Origin: Curvibacter sp.
Lineage (GTDB): Bacteria; Pseudomonadota; Gammaproteobacteria; Burkholderiales; Burkholderiaceae_C
Assembly (NCBI GenBank): GCA_020248905.1
Contig: JADCGR010000049.1
Location: forward strand, 1-64,000
DNA length: 64,000 bases
Direction: 5' to 3'
Part shown: positions 12,005 to 23,024 of the stretch, piece by piece
Layout: every line of letters begins with the position of its first letter
Position numbering within the stretch: position 1 is the first letter of the stretch
Made by a program: the position numbers and the translations under genes
Notes under the pieces: model-generated
The model's database searches: none
Told to the model about the DNA's origin: nothing
The model's input: only the letters and a program-made list of their open reading frames with translations

Positions 12005-13276
12005 TCACCGTTTTTCCCAGATTGCCGCGAAAAAGCCATCTGTTTGGTGCAGATGAGGCCAAAGCCTCAGATAACTGTCTCCTTTTGCGCCGCCTTGGCA
12101 AAGGCGATGTGCATCGGGCACTTTGAGCGATTCCAGCAGTTCATCGGCAGCCAGAGGACGGAAGTCGGGGTGTTCTGACGAAAAAGCCGTCGCGATGTCT
12201 TCGTTTTCCTGCGGAAGGACGCTGCAGGTCGCATAAACGAGCCGCCCACCCGGCTTGAGCAGGCGCGCCGCGCTCGCCAAGATGGCCGCCTGCTTGACGG
12301 CCATCTCCCGAACCGCCAGTTCCGACTGGCGCCACTTCAGATCCGGGTTACGCCGCAAGGTCCCCAGGCCCGAACAGGGAGCATCCACCAGCACGCGGTC
12401 GATCTTGCCAGCCAGCCGCTTGATGCGCTCGTCCCGCTCGTGGGCAATGGCTGCCGGGTGCACATTGGAAAGGCCGCTACGCGCCAGCCGAGGCTTGAGC
12501 GCATCGAGCCGGTGCGCCGAGGTGTCGAAGGCGTAAAGCCGCCCGGTATTGCGCATGGCCGCGCCGATCGCCAGGGTCTTGCCCCCGGCACCGGCGCAGA
12601 AATCGACGACCATCTCGCCGCGCCGGGCATCGAGTAGCAGGGCCAGCAGCTGCGAACCCTCATCCTGTACCTCGATGGCTCCACACGTAAAGGCATCCAG
12701 CTTGTTCAGGGCCGGCTTTCCCTCAATACGCAGGCCCCACGGCGAGTACGTGGTGAGGGCGGCCCGGATACCGGCTTCCTTGAGCTCGTTCTGGATGACC
12801 TCACGCTTGGCCAGCTGGGTGTTGACCCGCAGATCCAGGCCCGCGCCCTGGTTCAGGCTATCGACCAGCAGCCAGAAGCCCTCGCCCAACTGCTCCCTGA
12901 GCGGCTGCACCAGCCACTCGGGCAGGTTGTGCCGGTGCAGGTCGAGCAGCTCGTCCGGCTTGACCTGGTCGCAATGGTCCAGCCACCGCTTCTCCTGGTC
13001 GGTCAGCACGCTTTTGATGAAATCGCGCGAACCAGAAAAACCCAGGATGGCCAGGCGCCGCTCCTTCGCCCCGCTACCCGACAGGGCCAACTTCTCGAAC
13101 AACAGCTTCTTGCGCAGCACGGTGTAGACGGTTTCGGCCAGCGTGGTCCGCTCGCGCGGGCCAAGGCCACGGTGATCGCGGAAGAAGCGCGAGACGATGG
13201 CGTCGGCAGGACGATCGAACCTGAGGGTAAGTCGGACGAGATCGGTACAGACGTCCAGCAGTGCTTGAGGATGCAT
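12005..13276 (-). CDS. RsmB/NOP family RNA (cytosine-5) methyltransferase
   Basis: VVDFCAGAGGKTLAIGAAM, VLVDAPCSGLGTLRRNPDLKW, PGGRLVYATCSVLPQEN. Confidence 0.9.
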   Translation of the reverse strand: MHPQALLDVCTDLVRLTLRFDRPADAIVSRFFRDHRGLGPRERTTLAETVYTVLRKKLLFEKLALSGSGAKERRLAILGFSGSRDFIKSVLTDQEKRWLDHCDQVKPDELLDLHRHNLPEWLVQPLREQLGEGFWLLVDSLNQGAGLDLRVNTQLAKREVIQNELKEAGIRAALTTYSPWGLRIEGKPALNKLDAFTCGAIEVQDEGSQLLALLLDARRGEMVVDFCAGAGGKTLAIGAAMRNTGRLYAFDTSAHRLDALKPRLARSGLSNVHPAAIAHERDERIKRLAGKIDRVLVDAPCSGLGTLRRNPDLKWRQSELAVREMAVKQAAILASAARLLKPGGRLVYATCSVLPQENEDIATAFSSEHPDFRPLAADELLESLKVPDAHRLCQGGAKGDSYLRLWPHLHQTDGFFAAIWEKR

Positions 13277-13292
13277 AAGTAACAATTATCCG

Positions 13293-13547
13293 ATGAGCAA
13301 TGCAAACCTCCCCCTGCTGATCGAAACACGCCCCGGCCTCTACCGCCACTACAAGGGCCTGATGTACGAAGTGCTGGGCACCGTGCGCCACAGCGAGACG
13401 CTGGAACCCATGACGCTGTACCGCGCGCTCTATGGCGAGCGTGGCCTGTGGGTGCGGCCGGCGGCCATGTTCAGCGAAGCGGTGGTGATCGACGGCGTGC
13501 GCCAGCCGCGCTTCGCCTGGGTGGGTGAGGCGTCACAGTCGCGCTAA
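13293..13547 (+). CDS. DUF1653 domain protein
   Basis: PGLYRHYKGLMYEVLGTVRHSETLEPMTLYRALYGE..LWVRP. Confidence 0.88.
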   Translation: MSNANLPLLIETRPGLYRHYKGLMYEVLGTVRHSETLEPMTLYRALYGERGLWVRPAAMFSEAVVIDGVRQPRFAWVGEASQSR

Positions 13548-14114
13548 CATCTCCGTGATCGCCTGAGGGTAGATGAGATGCTCCTGCGTCAGCACACGGG
13601 CGGCCAGCGTGGCTTCATCGTCTCCGGGCAGCACGGGCACCACGGCCTGCGCCAGGATAGGGCCGTGGTCGAGTTCCGCCGTCACCTGATGCACCGTGGC
13701 ACCGGCAAATTTGCAGCCGGCCTCGATGGCGCGGCGGTGTGTGTGCAGGCCCGTGAAAGCTGGCAATAGCGATGGGTGGACGTTTAGCAGACGCCCGGCG
13801 TAGTGCGCAACAAAGCCTGGCGTGAGGATGCGCATGAAGCCGGCCAGCACCACCAGCGAAGGCTGGTGGGCATCGATGGCCGACATCAGGGCCGCATCGA
13901 AATCCTCACGGCTGGCGTAAGCCTGGTGATCAAGCACGCCGGTTGCGATGCCCTGCTCCCTCGCAAAAGACAAACCTCTGGCATCCGCCCTGTTGCTGAT
14001 CACGGCCGCCACCCGCGCACCACGGCGTTCCTGCCAACGCTCCCGTTCGGCCGCCCGAACGATGGCGGCCATATTGGAGCCGCCGCCGGATATGAGGATC
14101 ACGATGTTTTTCAT
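13533..14114 (-). CDS. purN: phosphoribosylglycinamide formyltransferase
   Basis: NIVILISGGGSNMAAIVRAAE; LLNVHPSLLPAFTGLHTHRRAIEAG. Confidence 0.95.
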   Translation of the reverse strand: MKNIVILISGGGSNMAAIVRAAERERWQERRGARVAAVISNRADARGLSFAREQGIATGVLDHQAYASREDFDAALMSAIDAHQPSLVVLAGFMRILTPGFVAHYAGRLLNVHPSLLPAFTGLHTHRRAIEAGCKFAGATVHQVTAELDHGPILAQAVVPVLPGDDEATLAARVLTQEHLIYPQAITEMLARL

Positions 14115-14214
14115 GGGTGGCTCCGATTATGGTGTTGTCGCGATCTGGACAGCCGTTTAAGAACGAGAGTGCTTAAATCGTTTATCACAACCGCGAGCCA
14201 TTTTGGAGAATGAC

Positions 14215-15396
14215 ATGGACCTGGCATTCACCCCAGAGGAACAGACATTCCGCGAGGACATACGCGCCTGGGTGCACGCAAACCTGCCTGCCGAAATTTC
14301 GCACAAGGTGCACAATGCCCTGCAGCTCACGCGCGACGACATGCAGCGCTGGGCGAGGATCCTCGGCAAGAAAGGATGGCTGGGCTACGGCTGGCCCCAG
14401 CAGTTTGGCGGCCCGGGCTGGACGGCCGTACAGAAGCATCTGTTCGAGGAGGAGTGCGCGCTGGCCGGCGCGCCGCGCATCGTGCCCTTCGGGCCCGTGA
14501 TGGTGGCTCCGGTCATCATGGCCTTCGGCAATGCCGAGCAGCAGCAGCGCTTCCTTCCCGGCATCGCCAGCGGCGAAGTCTGGTGGAGCCAGGGCTACAG
14601 CGAGCCGGGCTCGGGCTCGGACCTGGCCTCGGTGAAGACCCGCGCCGAGCGCCAGGGCCACAACTACATCGTCAACGGCCAGAAGACGTGGACCACTCTG
14701 GGCCAGTACGGCGAGTGGATTTTCTGCCTGGTACGCACCAGCAACGAGGGAAAGCCGCAGACAGGCATATCGTTCCTGCTCATCGATATGAAATCCGAGG
14801 GCGTCACTGTGCGACCCATTCGGCTGCTGGACGGCGAGTGTGAGGTCAACGAGGTCTTCTTCGACAACGTGGAGGTACCCGCCGAGAACCTGATCGGCGA
14901 AGAGAACAAGGGCTGGACCTATGCCAAGCACCTGCTGAGCCACGAGCGCACCAACATCGCCGACGTGAACCGCGCCAAGCGCGAGCTGGAACGCCTCAAG
15001 CGCATCGCCCGGACCGAGGGCGTCTACGACGATATCCGGTTCCGCGACGAAATCGCCAAGCTTGAGGTCGACGTGGTAGCGCTGGAAATGCTGGTGCTGC
15101 GTGTGCTCTCGGCCGAGAAGTCAGGCAAGAACTCGCTGGACATCGCCGGCCTGCTCAAGATCCGCGGCAGCGAAATCCAGCAGCGCTACAGCGAGCTGAT
15201 GATGCTGGCCGCCGGCCCCTACGCCCTGCCCCTGATCCGGGAAGCCATGGAGGCAGGCTGGCAAGGCAATTTCCCGGGCGGCGTCACCGCAAATGCACCG
15301 CTGGCGTCGACCTACTTCAACATGCGAAAAACCACCATCTACGGCGGCTCCAACGAGGTGCAGAGAAACATCGTGGCCCAGACGATTCTGGGATAA
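14215..15396 (+). CDS. acyl-CoA dehydrogenase (PimC-like large subunit)
   Basis: ACAD fold: WSQGYSEPGSGSDLASVKTRAERQGHNYIVNGQKTWTT; TTIYGGSNEVQRNIVAQTILG. Confidence 0.9.
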   Translation: MDLAFTPEEQTFREDIRAWVHANLPAEISHKVHNALQLTRDDMQRWARILGKKGWLGYGWPQQFGGPGWTAVQKHLFEEECALAGAPRIVPFGPVMVAPVIMAFGNAEQQQRFLPGIASGEVWWSQGYSEPGSGSDLASVKTRAERQGHNYIVNGQKTWTTLGQYGEWIFCLVRTSNEGKPQTGISFLLIDMKSEGVTVRPIRLLDGECEVNEVFFDNVEVPAENLIGEENKGWTYAKHLLSHERTNIADVNRAKRELERLKRIARTEGVYDDIRFRDEIAKLEVDVVALEMLVLRVLSAEKSGKNSLDIAGLLKIRGSEIQQRYSELMMLAAGPYALPLIREAMEAGWQGNFPGGVTANAPLASTYFNMRKTTIYGGSNEVQRNIVAQTILG

Positions 15397-15483
15397 ATCC
15401 CGTCGGGCGGAGCCTCTTGAAGCCCTGACACAAATTCCTCGCAAGCCCTGCAGCAAGCTCAGTGCGAACGAAAAAATTGGAGC

Positions 15484-16605
15484 ATGGACATGGACTTTGA
15501 TTTCAGCGACGAACAGCAGCAACTGCGCGATGCCGTCCACAAATGGGTGGAGAAAGGCTACAGCTTCGAGCGTCGCCGCAGCATCGAGGCCGCAGGTGGA
15601 TACTCACGCGAGGCTTGGACCGAGCTCGCCGAGCTGGGGCTGTGCGGCCTCTACATCCCGGAAGAGGACGGGGGGCTGGGCATGGGCCCGGTCGAGGGTA
15701 TGGTAGTCATGGAAGAGCTGGGCCGAGGCATCGTACTGGAGCCCCTGGCGCAAAGCCTGATCGCCGGTGCCGTGCTGTCGGGCTATGCCAGCGCCGCGCT
15801 CGGGAGCGCGTGGCTACCGCGTATCGCCAGTGGCGAAGCCCTGGTGGTGCTGGCCCAGCAGGAGCGCAAGGCGCGCTATCGTCTGGAGGTCTGCGAGACA
15901 ACGGCCGCGCAGGCCGCTGCCGGCTGGACCGTGAGCGGCACCAAGAACATGGTGCCTGCTGGCGACGTGGCCGACGCCTTCCTGGTACCCGCCCTGGCTG
16001 GCGGCAAGCTCGGACTATTTCTGGTGGAGCGCAGGGCCCTGGGCGTCAGCACGCGCAGTCACGGCACGCAGGATGGGGCACGTGCGGCCGACGTGGTGAT
16101 GCAACAGGCCCCGGCCCATCTGATCTCCAACGAGGGCCTAAACGCCCTGGAGCATGCGGCCGACATCGGCACGGCGGCGGCCTGTGCGGAAGGCATCGGC
16201 GTGATGGACGCCACCCTAGCTGTGACGCTGGACTACATGAACACACGCAAGCAGTTCGGCGTGGCCATCGCCAGTTTTCAGGCGCTGCGCCACCGTGCGG
16301 CCGACATGAAGATGCAGCTAGAGCTCGCGCGCTCGATGAGCTACTACGCCAGCCTCAAGCTCAATGCCCCCGCCGACGAACGCCGCCGTGCCATCGCTCG
16401 CGCGAAATTCCAGCTCGGCCAATCCATGCGCTACGTCGGCCAGCAGGCCGTGCAGTTGCACGGCGGCATCGGGGTGACGGACGAGTACATCGTCAGCCAC
16501 TATTTCCGCAAGCTCACCCAGCTGGAGATGGCCTGGGGCGACAGCCTGCATCAGCTCGCTCAGGTGTCTGCCCGCATGCAGGACAGCGCCGGCGTCTTCA
16601 CCTGA
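15484..16605 (+). CDS. acyl-CoA dehydrogenase (PimD-like small subunit)
   Basis: ACAD family; TRKQFGVAIASFQALRHRAADMKM; QLHGGIGVTDEYIVSHYFRKL; paired with previous gene. Confidence 0.9.
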   Translation: MDMDFDFSDEQQQLRDAVHKWVEKGYSFERRRSIEAAGGYSREAWTELAELGLCGLYIPEEDGGLGMGPVEGMVVMEELGRGIVLEPLAQSLIAGAVLSGYASAALGSAWLPRIASGEALVVLAQQERKARYRLEVCETTAAQAAAGWTVSGTKNMVPAGDVADAFLVPALAGGKLGLFLVERRALGVSTRSHGTQDGARAADVVMQQAPAHLISNEGLNALEHAADIGTAAACAEGIGVMDATLAVTLDYMNTRKQFGVAIASFQALRHRAADMKMQLELARSMSYYASLKLNAPADERRRAIARAKFQLGQSMRYVGQQAVQLHGGIGVTDEYIVSHYFRKLTQLEMAWGDSLHQLAQVSARMQDSAGVFT

Positions 16606-16651
16606 AGCTCTCGCCCGGGCGCGGGACGCTTGAGCGCGACTGCGCCCGAGC

Positions 16652-17827
16652 TCAAACCCGTGCGCGCGACCATAAGGACGCACCGGCCAGCACCATCAGC
16701 AGCGCGGCCACCGGCCCCAGCGCATCAAAACCCTGGTGCCGCAGGACCAGGCCGCCGAGCGCCGAGCCGAGGGTGCTTCCTGCGTAGAGGAAGGACGCGT
16801 TGAGCGCGAACAGCACTGGCACTCGCTCGGGCGCCAGAGCCACCAGCCGCGCCTGCTGGGCCACCATGAACGACCAGCCACACACGCTCCATACCGCCGT
16901 GAGCAGCAGCAGCGCAAGAAGCGGCAGGTGCAGCAGCGTGACGGCGCAAAGCAGCAGTACTTGCGCCGCGCACAGGATCGCCAGGGTTCGCCGCCCGCCG
17001 ATCCGGTCGGTCAACCAACCGCCCACGCCGTTGCCCACCACGGCTCCGATGCCGAAAACCAGCAACACCAGGGAAACCCCGTCGCGGCCCAGACCGTAAC
17101 GCTGTTCCAGCATGGGCGCAATGTAGGTGTAGACAACGTAGAGCGCTCCGATGAAAAGAGCGGTGAACGACACAGCCAGTGTCTGCGGCCGGCAGGCGAG
17201 TACCGCGCCCAGGGCGCGCAGCGAGGCCGCTGGCACCATGATGCGCTCGGGCAAACGCAGGCGCAGGGCCAGCCAGACCGTGGCGCCGAGCACGGCGACC
17301 ACTACAAAGGCACTGCGCCAGCCCAGGGTGTAGCCCAGCCAGGCCCCCACGGGCACACCCAGTGCCTGTGCCAGCGTCAAGCCCCCAAACACCACAGCCA
17401 GCGCACGTCCACGCTGTTCGGTCGGGCTCAGTGCTGCGGCCACCGCAGCGGCCACAGGCGTCACCAGCCCCGCGCCCAGGGCCATGACCGCACGCGCCAG
17501 CCACACCGTCACCAGACTGCCGGCCATCACAGCCAGCGCCGAGCCGGCAACGAACACGAGCATCCCCGCCAGCAGCACACGCTTGCGGTCCCAGTGGCCG
17601 GTGAGTGCCACGCCCAGGGGCGAGCCGATGGCGTAGAAAAAAGCATAGACAGTCATCAGGCTACCGGCCTGCGCCTTGCTGATGGCCAGATCGGCGGCCA
17701 CGGGCGACAGGATGCCGATGACCACAAAGCCACCCATGCCAATGGCGAAGTTGGTGACGGCGAGCAACCACAACGTAAGCCGCAGGGTCGCCAGCGGCCC
17801 AGGCGGCGACGGGGCCCGGGCGGTCAT
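16652..17827 (-). CDS. MFS transporter
   Basis: 12 TM hydrophobic pattern, GHWDRKRVLLAG and LTDRIGGRRTL loops. Confidence 0.9.
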   Translation of the reverse strand: MTARAPSPPGPLATLRLTLWLLAVTNFAIGMGGFVVIGILSPVAADLAISKAQAGSLMTVYAFFYAIGSPLGVALTGHWDRKRVLLAGMLVFVAGSALAVMAGSLVTVWLARAVMALGAGLVTPVAAAVAAALSPTEQRGRALAVVFGGLTLAQALGVPVGAWLGYTLGWRSAFVVVAVLGATVWLALRLRLPERIMVPAASLRALGAVLACRPQTLAVSFTALFIGALYVVYTYIAPMLEQRYGLGRDGVSLVLLVFGIGAVVGNGVGGWLTDRIGGRRTLAILCAAQVLLLCAVTLLHLPLLALLLLTAVWSVCGWSFMVAQQARLVALAPERVPVLFALNASFLYAGSTLGSALGGLVLRHQGFDALGPVAALLMVLAGASLWSRARV

Positions 17828-17865
17828 CGGAACAAGAGGTGCTACCGGCCCGCGACAACCGGGCT

Positions 17866-18447
17866 TCAGGCCTGCAGGCGGGACGAGCGCGGCACGTGCG
17901 CCATAAGAAACTCCATCTGGTCGGTCAGGATGCGCCGGTTGCGCAGGATGAAGTCTTCCCACAGGCTGGGCACATAAGGCGCATAGAGCAGGGGCATATT
18001 GGCCTGCTCGGGCGTGCGGCTGCTCTTGCGGTGGTTGCAGGCACGGCAGGCGGTGACCACGTTCATCCAGTGGTCCTGCCCGTTCTGCGCGAAGGGGATG
18101 ATGTGCTCGCGGGTGAGTTCGGTCTCGTGGTGCGGGTCGCCGCAATAGGCGCAGACGTTGCGGTCTCGGGCAAACAGCTTGCTATTGGTGAGGCTGGGCC
18201 GCAGCTCAAAAGGGTTGATGTTGGGCACGCCCTTGGTGCCGATGATGCTGTTGACCGTGATGACGGACTGCTCGCCCGTGATGGCGTTATGGCCCCCGTG
18301 GAAGACGGCGATCTCGCCGCCCGCCTCCCAACGCACCTCGTCAGCGGCGTAATGCAGCACCGCCTCCTCGAGCGAGATCCACGACTGGGGCAGCCCCTGG
18401 GCCGACAGCTTCAAGACCTTCAAAACACGCCTCCTGACCGGCAACAT
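17866..18447 (-). CDS. HNH endonuclease
   Basis: CAYCGDPHHETELTREHIIPFAQNGQDHWMNVVTACRACNHRK; start uncertain. Confidence 0.85.
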   Translation of the reverse strand: MLPVRRRVLKVLKLSAQGLPQSWISLEEAVLHYAADEVRWEAGGEIAVFHGGHNAITGEQSVITVNSIIGTKGVPNINPFELRPSLTNSKLFARDRNVCAYCGDPHHETELTREHIIPFAQNGQDHWMNVVTACRACNHRKSSRTPEQANMPLLYAPYVPSLWEDFILRNRRILTDQMEFLMAHVPRSSRLQA

Positions 18448-18590
18448 GCCATTCAAACCGAACGCTTGCGTCTGCGGCGGCAGGCCGGGCCTGTCTGCCT
18501 CGCCATTCGGGGACAATATACCCTGAATCAGTGACGGTTTGGCGCGTCGGCACGTGAACACAGGCCGGGTCGCTATCAAAAAAGTATCAG

Positions 18591-19565
18591 ATGAAGGTTT
18601 TCCGCGGTTTCCATCATTCCGGCATCGCCCCGGCCTGTGCGCTGACCATCGGTAATTTCGATGGCGTGCACCGCGGCCACCAGGCGATGCTGGCCCTGCT
18701 GCGTGGCGAGGCGGCTCAGCGCGGCGTGCCCAGCTGCGCGCTGACCTTCGAGCCGCACCCGCGCGACTACTTCGCGGGCGTCACGCAGAACGCAGCGCTG
18801 GCGCCAGCGCGCATCGCCACCCTGCGCGACAAGCTGGCCGACCTGCAGCGCTGCGGCGTGGACCAGGTCATCGTGCTGCCCTTCGACGCCCGGCTCGCCG
18901 CACTCTCCCCGCAGGCCTTCATCGACGAGGTACTGGTGCGCGGCCTGGGCGCGCGCTACGTGCTGGTCGGCGACGACTTTCGCTTTGGCGCAAAGCGTGC
19001 TGGCGACTACGCCCTGCTTGACGCCGCCGGCACCGCCCGGGGTTTCGACGTTGCGCGCATGAACAGCTACGAGGTGCATGGTCTGCGCGTCTCCAGTTCG
19101 GCCGTGCGCGCTGCACTCGCCGAAGGTCGCATGGACCATGCGGCCCGCCTGCTGGGCCACCCGTACCATATCTCCGGCCATGTGCTGCACGGGCGCAAGC
19201 TCGGCCGCGAACTGGGCTTCAAAACCCTGAACCTGCGCTTCGCCCACTGGAAGCCGGCCGCTGGCGGCATCTTTGCAGTTCGGGTGCATGGTCTCCCGGA
19301 CCAGGTTTTGCGCGGCGTCGCCAACCTCGGAGTGCGGCCCTCGCTGGACCCCAACGATGTGAATGGTGGGCGGGTCCTGCTGGAAACCCATTGCCTGGAC
19401 TGGCCCGAGACCCTGGGCGCCGAGGGGGGCTACGGTAAACTCATCCGCGTGGAACTGCTGCACAAACTGCACGACGAACTGAAGTACGACAGTCTGGACG
19501 CCCTCACCCGGGGCATCACCCAGGACTGCGACGCCGCACGGGCCTGGTTTGACCGGCGAATTTGA
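18591..19565 (+). CDS. ribF: bifunctional riboflavin kinase/FAD synthetase
   Basis: ALTIGNFDGVHRGHQAML; GRELGFKTLNL. Confidence 0.95.
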   Translation: MKVFRGFHHSGIAPACALTIGNFDGVHRGHQAMLALLRGEAAQRGVPSCALTFEPHPRDYFAGVTQNAALAPARIATLRDKLADLQRCGVDQVIVLPFDARLAALSPQAFIDEVLVRGLGARYVLVGDDFRFGAKRAGDYALLDAAGTARGFDVARMNSYEVHGLRVSSSAVRAALAEGRMDHAARLLGHPYHISGHVLHGRKLGRELGFKTLNLRFAHWKPAAGGIFAVRVHGLPDQVLRGVANLGVRPSLDPNDVNGGRVLLETHCLDWPETLGAEGGYGKLIRVELLHKLHDELKYDSLDALTRGITQDCDAARAWFDRRI

Positions 19566-19655
19566 CGGGGCCTCATCGGCGCACCTTGCCCCGCGCCTTG
19601 CCTGAGCTCCGCCTACCCCGTCCTTTGGGCCGCCCCGTCTTTCGAAAAACCTGCC

Positions 19656-22505
19656 ATGACCGACACCGTTGATTACCGCGCCACGCTGAACCTGCCCGAT
19701 ACGCCTTTCCCCATGCGTGGCGACCTGCCCAAACGCGAACCTGGCTGGGTGCGGGCCTGGGACGAGCAGGGCCTGTACAAGAAGCTGCGTGATGTGCGCC
19801 AGGGCAGGCCGAAGTTCATCCTGCACGACGGCCCGCCGTATGCCAATGGGCAGATCCACATCGGCCACGCCGTCAACAAGATCCTGAAAGACATGATCGT
19901 CAAGGCCCGCCAGCTCAAGGGGTTGGACGCGCAGTACATCCCGGGTTGGGACTGCCACGGTCTGCCGATCGAGAACGCCATCGAAAAACTGCACGGCCGC
20001 AACCTGCCGCGCGACGAGATGCAGGCAAAGAGCCGCGCCTTCGCCACCGAGCAGATCGCCGGCCAGATGGCCGACTTCAAGCGCCTGGGCGTGCTCGGAC
20101 AATGGGACCACCCGTACAAGACGATGGACTTCGTCAACGAGGCGGCCGAGATCCGCGCCTTCAAGCGTGTGATGGAGCGTGGCTTTGTCTACCGCGGCCT
20201 CAAGCCCGTCTACTGGTGCTTCGACTGCGGCTCTTCGCTGGCCGAGTTCGAGATCGAGTACCAGGACAAGAAGAGCAGCACGCTGGACGTGGGCTTCGAA
20301 TGCGCCGAGCCCGAGAGGCTCGCCGCCGCCTTTGGTCTGGCTGCGCTGGAGCAGCCGGCCTATGCTGTGATCTGGACCACCACCGCGTGGACCATCCCGG
20401 CCAACCAGGCGCTGAACCTGAACCCCGAGCTCGACTACGCGCTGGTGCAGACCCAGCGCGGCCTACTGGTGCTGGCCGCTGTGCTGGTCGAGAAGTGCCT
20501 GGAACGCTACCGGCTCCAGGGCAAGGTGCTGGCCACGGTCAAGGGCGAGAAGCTGGGCTTGATCCACTTCAGGCACCCGCTGTACGACGTGGATGCCGGC
20601 TATCGCCGCCTGTCACCGGTGTACCTGGCTGACTACGCCACCGCCGATGACGGCACGGGTATCGTGCACTCCGCGCCAGCCTATGGTGTGGACGACTTCA
20701 ACAGTTGCGTGGCCCACGGCATGAAGTACGAGGACATCCTCAACCCCGTGCAAGGCCATGGCAGCTACGCGGCCGACTTTCCGCTGTTTGGGGGACTCAA
20801 TATCTGGAAAGCTGTGCCCGTGGTGCTGGAGGCGCTCAGCAACGCCGGGCGCCTGTTCGCAACCCACGACATCGGCCACAGCTATCCGCATTGCTGGCGC
20901 CACAAGACGCCGGTGATCTACCGCGCAGCAGCACAATGGTTCGTGCGCATGGACGAGGGTGAAGGCATCTTCACCCGGGACAAGGCGCCGCAGACGCTGC
21001 GCCAGCTGGCGCTGGCCGCCATCGAGCAAACCAGCTTCTACCCCGGGAACGGCAGGGCCCGATTGCGCGACATGATCGCCAACCGGCCCGACTGGTGCAT
21101 TTCACGCCAGCGCAGCTGGGGCGTGCCCCTGCCCTTCCTGCTCGACGTGGACAGCGGCGAGCCGCATCCGCGCACGCCCGAGATCATCGATCTCGCCGCC
21201 GAGGTGGTGGAAAAGGGCGGTATCGAAGCCTGGAGCAAGCTTACGGCGGCCGAGATCCTCCAACGCATCGGTGACAGGACGGACGCAGCGCGCTGGAGCA
21301 AAAGCAGCGACATTCTCGAAGTGTGGTTCGACTCCGGCACCACGCACACCACCGTGCTTCAGGCCTCGCACCCTCACAGCGGCCACGAGGACGGCGGGCC
21401 TGAAGCAGATCTGTACCTCGAAGGGCACGACCAGCACCGCGGCTGGTTCCACAGCTCGCTGCTCACAGCCTGCGCCATGTACGGCCGCGCCCCCTACCGC
21501 GGCCTGCTGACCCACGGCTTCACCGTGGACGGCCAGGGCCGCAAGATGAGCAAAAGCGTGGGCAATGTGGTCGCGCCGCAGCAGGTCAGCGAAAAGATGG
21601 GCGCGGAAATCATCCGCCTGTGGTGCGCGGCCACCGACTACTCGGGGGATCTCGGCATCGATGACAAGATCCTCGCGCGCGTGGTGGACGCCTACCGCCG
21701 CATCCGCAACACCCTGCGCTTCCTGCTGGCCAATGTGAGCGACTTCGATCTGGCGCAGGACGCCGTCCCGGCGGACCAGCTGCTGGAGATCGACCGCTAC
21801 GCATTGGCCCGCGCCGCCGAGCTGCAGGGCGAGATCCTGGCGCACTACGAGGTCTACGAATTCCACCCTGCTGTGGCCAAGCTGCAGGTCTACTGCAGCG
21901 AAGACCTGGGCGCTTTCTACCTTGATGTGCTCAAGGACCGGCTTTACACCACCGCGCCCAAGTCGCTGGCGCGACGCAGCGCGCAGACCGCGCTGCACCA
22001 GATCACGCACGCCATGCTGCGATGGATGGCGCCCTTCCTGAGCTTCACGGCTGAAGAGGCTTGGCAGGTCCTCGGCTCGTCCGAGACCATCTTCATGGAG
22101 ACCTTCAGCGAGCTCCCAGCGCCCGACGCTGCGTTACTGGCCAAGTGGGAAGACATTCGTCAAGTCCGTGACTTAGTGAACAAGAAGATTGAGGACAAGC
22201 GTGCCACAGGACAGATCGGCGCGTCGCTTCAGGCGAACATCGTGATTCGCTGCGACGATCCAGTATTCTCAAAACTTTCGTCGCTTGGCAATGATCTCAA
22301 GTTCGTCTTTATCACGTCGCAAGTTGCGCTGGAGCATGCCAAGGGAAGCGCTCTGTCGGTAGATGTCAGTCCTTCGACAGATCAAAAGTGCGAACGCTGC
22401 TGGCACTACCGCGACGACGTGGGCCATGACCCAGCCCATGCGACATTGTGTGGCCGCTGCACCAGCAATCTCTACGGTGCCGGCGAAGCCCGGACGGTGG
22501 CCTGA
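19656..22505 (+). CDS. ileS: isoleucine--tRNA ligase
   Basis: [38 protein letters not shown]-terminal zinc site CERCWHY...CGRC. Confidence 0.97.
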   Translation: MTDTVDYRATLNLPDTPFPMRGDLPKREPGWVRAWDEQGLYKKLRDVRQGRPKFILHDGPPYANGQIHIGHAVNKILKDMIVKARQLKGLDAQYIPGWDCHGLPIENAIEKLHGRNLPRDEMQAKSRAFATEQIAGQMADFKRLGVLGQWDHPYKTMDFVNEAAEIRAFKRVMERGFVYRGLKPVYWCFDCGSSLAEFEIEYQDKKSSTLDVGFECAEPERLAAAFGLAALEQPAYAVIWTTTAWTIPANQALNLNPELDYALVQTQRGLLVLAAVLVEKCLERYRLQGKVLATVKGEKLGLIHFRHPLYDVDAGYRRLSPVYLADYATADDGTGIVHSAPAYGVDDFNSCVAHGMKYEDILNPVQGHGSYAADFPLFGGLNIWKAVPVVLEALSNAGRLFATHDIGHSYPHCWRHKTPVIYRAAAQWFVRMDEGEGIFTRDKAPQTLRQLALAAIEQTSFYPGNGRARLRDMIANRPDWCISRQRSWGVPLPFLLDVDSGEPHPRTPEIIDLAAEVVEKGGIEAWSKLTAAEILQRIGDRTDAARWSKSSDILEVWFDSGTTHTTVLQASHPHSGHEDGGPEADLYLEGHDQHRGWFHSSLLTACAMYGRAPYRGLLTHGFTVDGQGRKMSKSVGNVVAPQQVSEKMGAEIIRLWCAATDYSGDLGIDDKILARVVDAYRRIRNTLRFLLANVSDFDLAQDAVPADQLLEIDRYALARAAELQGEILAHYEVYEFHPAVAKLQVYCSEDLGAFYLDVLKDRLYTTAPKSLARRSAQTALHQITHAMLRWMAPFLSFTAEEAWQVLGSSETIFMETFSELPAPDAALLAKWEDIRQVRDLVNKKIEDKRATGQIGASLQANIVIRCDDPVFSKLSSLGNDLKFVFITSQVALEHAKGSALSVDVSPSTDQKCERCWHYRDDVGHDPAHATLCGRCTSNLYGAGEARTVA

Positions 22506-23002
22506 TGGGCAAGTCCGCTAGCGGCCGCGGCGGCCTGATCCAGTGGCTGGGCATCGCCTTCGTGATCCTCGTGCTGGACCAACTGAGCAAGGCCGCTATC
22601 CTAGTCTACTACCACCCGGGAGAGAGCACCTACCTCACCGAATGGCTCAACCTTGTGCGAGTGCACAACACCGGCGCAGCCTTCTCCTTTCTCGCGGGCG
22701 CGGGAGGCTGGCAGCGCTGGTTCTTCGTGAGCATCGGCGTGGCCGCGACGGCCTTCATGGTCTACCTGATACGGAGCCAGCCGGCGCAGAAGCTCTTTTG
22801 CCTGGCACTGGCCTGCGTGATGGGCGGCGCCATCGGCAACGTCATCGACCGCCTGATCCATGGCTATGTGGTCGACATGGTGGACTTCCACATCGGAAAC
22901 TGGCATTTCCCGGCCTTTAACCTGGCCGACAGCGCGATCACACTCGGCGTGGTACTGCTGCTGCTCGATGAGCTCTTGCGGGTGCGCCGTTCCCGCGCCT
23001 GA
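22505..23002 (+). CDS. lspA: signal peptidase II
   Basis: [42 protein letters not shown]; overlaps ileS stop. Confidence 0.96.
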   Translation: MGKSASGRGGLIQWLGIAFVILVLDQLSKAAILVYYHPGESTYLTEWLNLVRVHNTGAAFSFLAGAGGWQRWFFVSIGVAATAFMVYLIRSQPAQKLFCLALACVMGGAIGNVIDRLIHGYVVDMVDFHIGNWHFPAFNLADSAITLGVVLLLLDELLRVRRSRA

Positions 23003-23024
23003 ACGTAGGGCCTAAACTGACACC

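Noticed and set aside
18576-20111. 511-aa minus-strand ORF across ribF and ileS
   Set aside because: Shadow ORF spanning two well-supported plus-strand genes; no recognisable domain.
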